Below, piece after piece: positions 61,265 to 64,000 of a DNA stretch of 64,000 nt. The stretch's first letter is position 1, and each line of letters opens with the position of its first letter. The notes beneath the pieces were generated by a model. That model was not told the DNA's origin, made no database searches, and saw only the letters and a program-made list of their open reading frames with translations. The DNA is from Thalassotalea loyana. GTDB taxonomy: Bacteria; Pseudomonadota; Gammaproteobacteria; Enterobacterales; Alteromonadaceae. The stretch spans positions 248,001-312,000 of the forward strand of contig NZ_BSSV01000004.1 of NCBI RefSeq assembly GCF_030161435.1, read 5' to 3'. The position numbers and the translations under genes are program-made.

Positions 61265-62074
61265 TTACAATGTTATATCTAAGGCTTTAGGTTGCTGTCG
61301 TATCACACTCATTAAAGAACGGCTATTAATGATGCGACTTGAGTCAGCCCCTTTAAATTGAACGATGCGTTGATTCGACCTCTGTGAGAGATCGTCAATT
61401 GCACCAACCGTCGAGATATCATCTTTTTTACTATAAAAAATAGTTAACTCACCATCATAGTCATTTATCGCCTGTGTTGCATTAAGGCGCGAGAGCTTGA
61501 TCTTGTCTTGTTTATACATATCCCGCTTTAAACGATTTAACATGTTGTCTGGTAACCCTTTGCGTTTGCAATAACGTCCAACACTCATGTCGAAATTCAA
61601 CACTGGTGACAACAGCGTCAAGTTCTCTTGGTAGCGTGATAACCATAAACTATTCCCGAGAATAGATGCAGCTAAGCCATGAGCAACAACATGAGTCGGC
61701 TCAGGTAAGCTACGAGTAGCGATATCAAATGCATTAATCCAATTCGGCAAAGAAAGTACTTTTTCTTTAGATTTACTCGGTAACATTTCAATGGCAATGC
61801 ATTGATAACCTTGCTTAAGTAACTTCTCTATTAACGGCCAATACTCATGTGCATTAGACCAACCATGGACAAGCCAAATACATTTACCATGTCCTGCTTG
61901 ATAGGTGCGTAACTTACCAAATTTCGTTTTATATACCGTGCGCTTTATCGATTTTGGCCATTTGTGGTGCGTTTCTACAGGCCTCAACATATGTGATTTG
62001 ACCCATTTATAAGCGCAGTTAGAACATGTTTTGTTTAAGATATTGACCCAGGTTTTTAAAAGCAATTGAGACAT
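61265..62074 (-). CDS. alpha/beta-hydrolase-fold protein lacking the nucleophile
   Basis: The 269-residue product starts at ATG 62074 (MSQLLLKTWVNI) with GAGGTGA six bases upstream. The hydrolase fold shows in the oxyanion motif 'WLVHGWSNAHEYW' (near 68-80). The nucleophile elbow, normally G-x-S-x-G, reads Ala131-His-Gly133-Leu-Ala135, so the serine is missing. 'FYSKKDDISTVGA' may hold the acid. It lies ten bases after a membrane-anchored unknown gene. Function unknown; it may not be an active hydrolase. Confidence 0.68.
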   Translation of the reverse strand: MSQLLLKTWVNILNKTCSNCAYKWVKSHMLRPVETHHKWPKSIKRTVYKTKFGKLRTYQAGHGKCIWLVHGWSNAHEYWPLIEKLLKQGYQCIAIEMLPSKSKEKVLSLPNWINAFDIATRSLPEPTHVVAHGLAASILGNSLWLSRYQENLTLLSPVLNFDMSVGRYCKRKGLPDNMLNRLKRDMYKQDKIKLSRLNATQAINDYDGELTIFYSKKDDISTVGAIDDLSQRSNQRIVQFKGADSSRIINSRSLMSVIRQQPKALDITL

Positions 62075-62084
62075 GCTATTCACC

Positions 62085-62660
62085 TCAGGCTTGTTTTCTT
62101 GCAGCTGCAAGGTCTGGACAAGAAGGTAACATTTGACTAATCAGCATCAGTAAATCATGCTTTTGAGCGCAATCTTCACAGTACTTAACCAACTTGTAGA
62201 TTTCTAAATCAAATAAGTAGTTTTTGCTATGAAAGCGCATAAAAATTGCACGTAAACTAGCTAAATGTGTTGGCTGAATTTGTTGTTTAAGGTGCTCAAG
62301 CGTGATCAATTTTTCAATACCACATGAAGACTGATCCAACAGAATAATCGTCAACAACTTATCGACGACAGCGGGAGGCATTTTTTTATGATCAAACATG
62401 CTGTAAAGCTCAAGCTGTTCATTGACCTGTCCAATAGTGGCCGTTTCTTCACTTAACAAACGCTGGTGGATTTGCTTTTTTTTCTCGATACTCGTTTGAC
62501 GTGAAATATGATTTGTAGATGATTTATATTGCGATAAAACCTCCTGTCTTAACGTACTATCGACACTAAATGTATCGCTTACATTCCTGCGTTCATATAA
62601 GGTTTTGATTAACAACGCTAAGCAAAACATTAACGCGAACATCACTACAATAAAAAACAT
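62085..62660 (-). CDS. hypothetical membrane-anchored protein
   Basis: The 191-residue protein has one N-terminal membrane anchor (about 3-19) and a helical cytoplasmic domain with four cysteines, two close together (KYCEDCAQ). No family is recognised. It is directly upstream of the hydrolase-like gene. Confidence 0.6.
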   Translation of the reverse strand: MFFIVVMFALMFCLALLIKTLYERRNVSDTFSVDSTLRQEVLSQYKSSTNHISRQTSIEKKKQIHQRLLSEETATIGQVNEQLELYSMFDHKKMPPAVVDKLLTIILLDQSSCGIEKLITLEHLKQQIQPTHLASLRAIFMRFHSKNYLFDLEIYKLVKYCEDCAQKHDLLMLISQMLPSCPDLAAARKQA

Positions 62661-62765
62661 AGCTAACTTTTCTTCAATTCATCCTGAGTAAAAGTTAACA
62701 AATAAATGTGGAGTAAATATGGAAGCTAAGGCTTAAAAGTACTCAGAATAGGCTGTTCATACCAG

Positions 62766-64000
62766 TTATTTGCCATCATAGATTGGCAATTTAATGACAA
62801 TTGCAATACCCCCTAACCGTCCTTTTTTCGCAGAAATATTGCCTTGATGAGCGTTAATAATATTACGACATATGGCTAAGCCGAGTCCTGAACCGCCAGT
62901 TTTTCGGTTGCGCGACTTTTCTACTCGATATAGACGTTCGAATATCTTATCGAGTTCATCTTCATCGACACTTGGCGCTGTATCTTGCACAACACAAACA
63001 ATTTCTTTGCCTTTTATAGCTACATTTAAATCAACCATACCCGGTTTATCTGTGTATTTAATGCTATTGGAAACAACATTAGCAAATACTTGCTTGATCC
63101 TATCAATATCAATATTGACAACTGCATGCTCAACCGTAAATTGACTCGTCCATGTTAAGTTTTGTGCTTTTACTTCACCGGCAAATTCTGATGACCAAGC
63201 TGATAATAATGGTATGACATCAACAGGATGCTTATTAAATGAAAAGCCTTCTACATCAGACAACGCCAACTCATAGATATCACTAATCAAGTGGTTCAAA
63301 TCCGTAATTTTCGTACTGAGTTTTTGGTAACTTAAATCGACGTCATCGACAAGGTGATAACGAAGAGAGTCTACTTGCAATTTTAGCGCAGTTAATGGTG
63401 TTCGTAATTCATGTGATACATCAGCAAGCAACTGATTTTTCTGACTTAATGCGTCTTCATAAAGTTTCGCGCGTAATAGTGCTATTTTTCTTCGCTGACC
63501 GAGTAAATAAATAGCTAACACAAGAAAAACGAGGATCAATGCTGCAATAAAAACAATCACAATCATGGTCGAGCGTTGCTCAACGATTTGTTGCTCAGCT
63601 TTGTGTCTCTGTTCTTCGAGTTTGGCTACTTTGACTTGCTCTTGAAGCAAGTTAATATCTCTTTTATGACGCTCTAATTCATTAATCCTCTGCTCTGAAT
63701 CTAATTGCTGTTTTAAATCGTACGCTGCGCTTAAGTGCTCAAAAGCTTCATTAGGTTCATCGAGCTTGTTATATACCTGGCTCAACAGCTCATGCTCTCG
63801 TAATTGTCCTTCAAGCAACCCTTTCTTTTGAGTGATTGCTAATGCTCGTTCGAAATAGTCTTTAGCTTCAACATTTTGTTCCGTATCAAAAAAATACTGA
63901 CCATAGGCACGCCAAACCAACCCTAACTGGTGTTCCGCACCAGACTCAAGAGCAGCTTGTTCTGCAAGATCAATATATAGAAGCCTTTCAGTATTCAGTT
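62766..64000 (-). CDS. partial TPR sensor histidine kinase
   Basis: The frame is open from the right edge of the window without a stop, so the N-terminus lies beyond. Visible from the edge are TPR-like helices, a coiled coil, one membrane helix, HisKA with the phospho-acceptor 'DVSHELRTPLTALKL', and an ATPase domain with the N box 'ANVVSNSIKYTDK', 'VVQDTAPSV' and 'GGSGLGLAICRNI'. A periplasmic or cytoplasmic TPR sensor region is combined with one membrane anchor. No response regulator is visible in the window. Confidence 0.85.
   Translation of the reverse strand, partial: LNTERLLYIDLAEQAALESGAEHQLGLVWRAYGQYFFDTEQNVEAKDYFERALAITQKKGLLEGQLREHELLSQVYNKLDEPNEAFEHLSAAYDLKQQLDSEQRINELERHKRDINLLQEQVKVAKLEEQRHKAEQQIVEQRSTMIVIVFIAALILVFLVLAIYLLGQRRKIALLRAKLYEDALSQKNQLLADVSHELRTPLTALKLQVDSLRYHLVDDVDLSYQKLSTKITDLNHLISDIYELALSDVEGFSFNKHPVDVIPLLSAWSSEFAGEVKAQNLTWTSQFTVEHAVVNIDIDRIKQVFANVVSNSIKYTDKPGMVDLNVAIKGKEIVCVVQDTAPSVDEDELDKIFERLYRVEKSRNRKTGGSGLGLAICRNIINAHQGNISAKKGRLGGIAIVIKLPIYDGK

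Overview
The window reads as chromosome from a marine gammaproteobacterium of the Alteromonadales (Colwelliaceae/Thalassotalea-like). This rests on moderate-to-low GC, a TonB-dependent receptor, a cobalamin-uptake regulon, NnrS, a glutaryl-CoA dehydrogenase with a divergent LysR gene, CheX and FlgO proteins, a psp operon, and a zur/dusA neighbourhood. The genus is inferred from gene content only.

Layout. 1-707: three small secreted proteins on the minus strand, one cut by the window edge. 855-4681: a ferric-iron ABC importer (fbpABC) behind a Fur box. 4681-17016: a TauE-like permease, NnrS, a fused 2-oxoacid dehydrogenase E1, gcdH with a divergent LysR gene, a sugar porter, an outer-membrane barrel, a DUF2333-type protein, a PCuAC copper chaperone and a crotonase. 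16666-20012: a phage-shock region. pspA and pspC flank an unlisted 37-residue membrane microprotein where pspB would be expected. Upstream lie two duplicated cassettes, each a small secreted protein plus a 39-residue membrane microprotein, and one more divergent paralogue of the secreted protein. pspA and both cassettes have sigma-54 type promoters (TGGCAC-N5-TTG). Two of the three share two upstream palindromes at identical spacing. This is my best candidate for an undescribed system.

20159-39497: an integrated mobile element of about 18.3 kb inserted in the 5' end of dusA. The att core (14 identical bp) is at 21090 and 39442, and paired integrase-arm repeats lie just inside both ends. Cargo in order: tyrosine integrase, HEPN/Abi protein, small coiled protein, candidate oriT, MobV-like relaxase, Rep_3-like initiator with iteron-like repeats, Mrr endonuclease, HsdR, HsdS, HsdM, ArdC antirestriction protein, two unknown proteins, an orphan adenine methyltransferase, a gene-poor stretch, and a PrtN/AlpA-like small DNA-binding protein. 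It looks like an integrative mobilizable element with a plasmid-type replicon and a defence load. The resident dusA now starts inside the element. Its original 5' end is stranded at the far junction beside zur.

39718-64000: zur, cheX, a DUF3313-like protein, yjbQ, then a cobalamin module (btuB, btuF, btuR, btuC, btuD, all minus) with two cobalamin riboswitches. These are followed by MscS, a glycine-zipper protein, a FlgO-like lipoprotein, a NatAB-like ABC exporter, a DUF481 protein, an operon of phosphate-binding-like protein + outer-membrane barrel + GGDEF/EAL protein, a large TonB-dependent receptor preceded by two identical GntR-type palindromes, an alpha/beta-hydrolase-fold protein lacking its nucleophile, an unknown membrane-anchored protein, and a TPR-histidine kinase cut by the right edge. 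No rRNA, tRNA or CRISPR array was seen.
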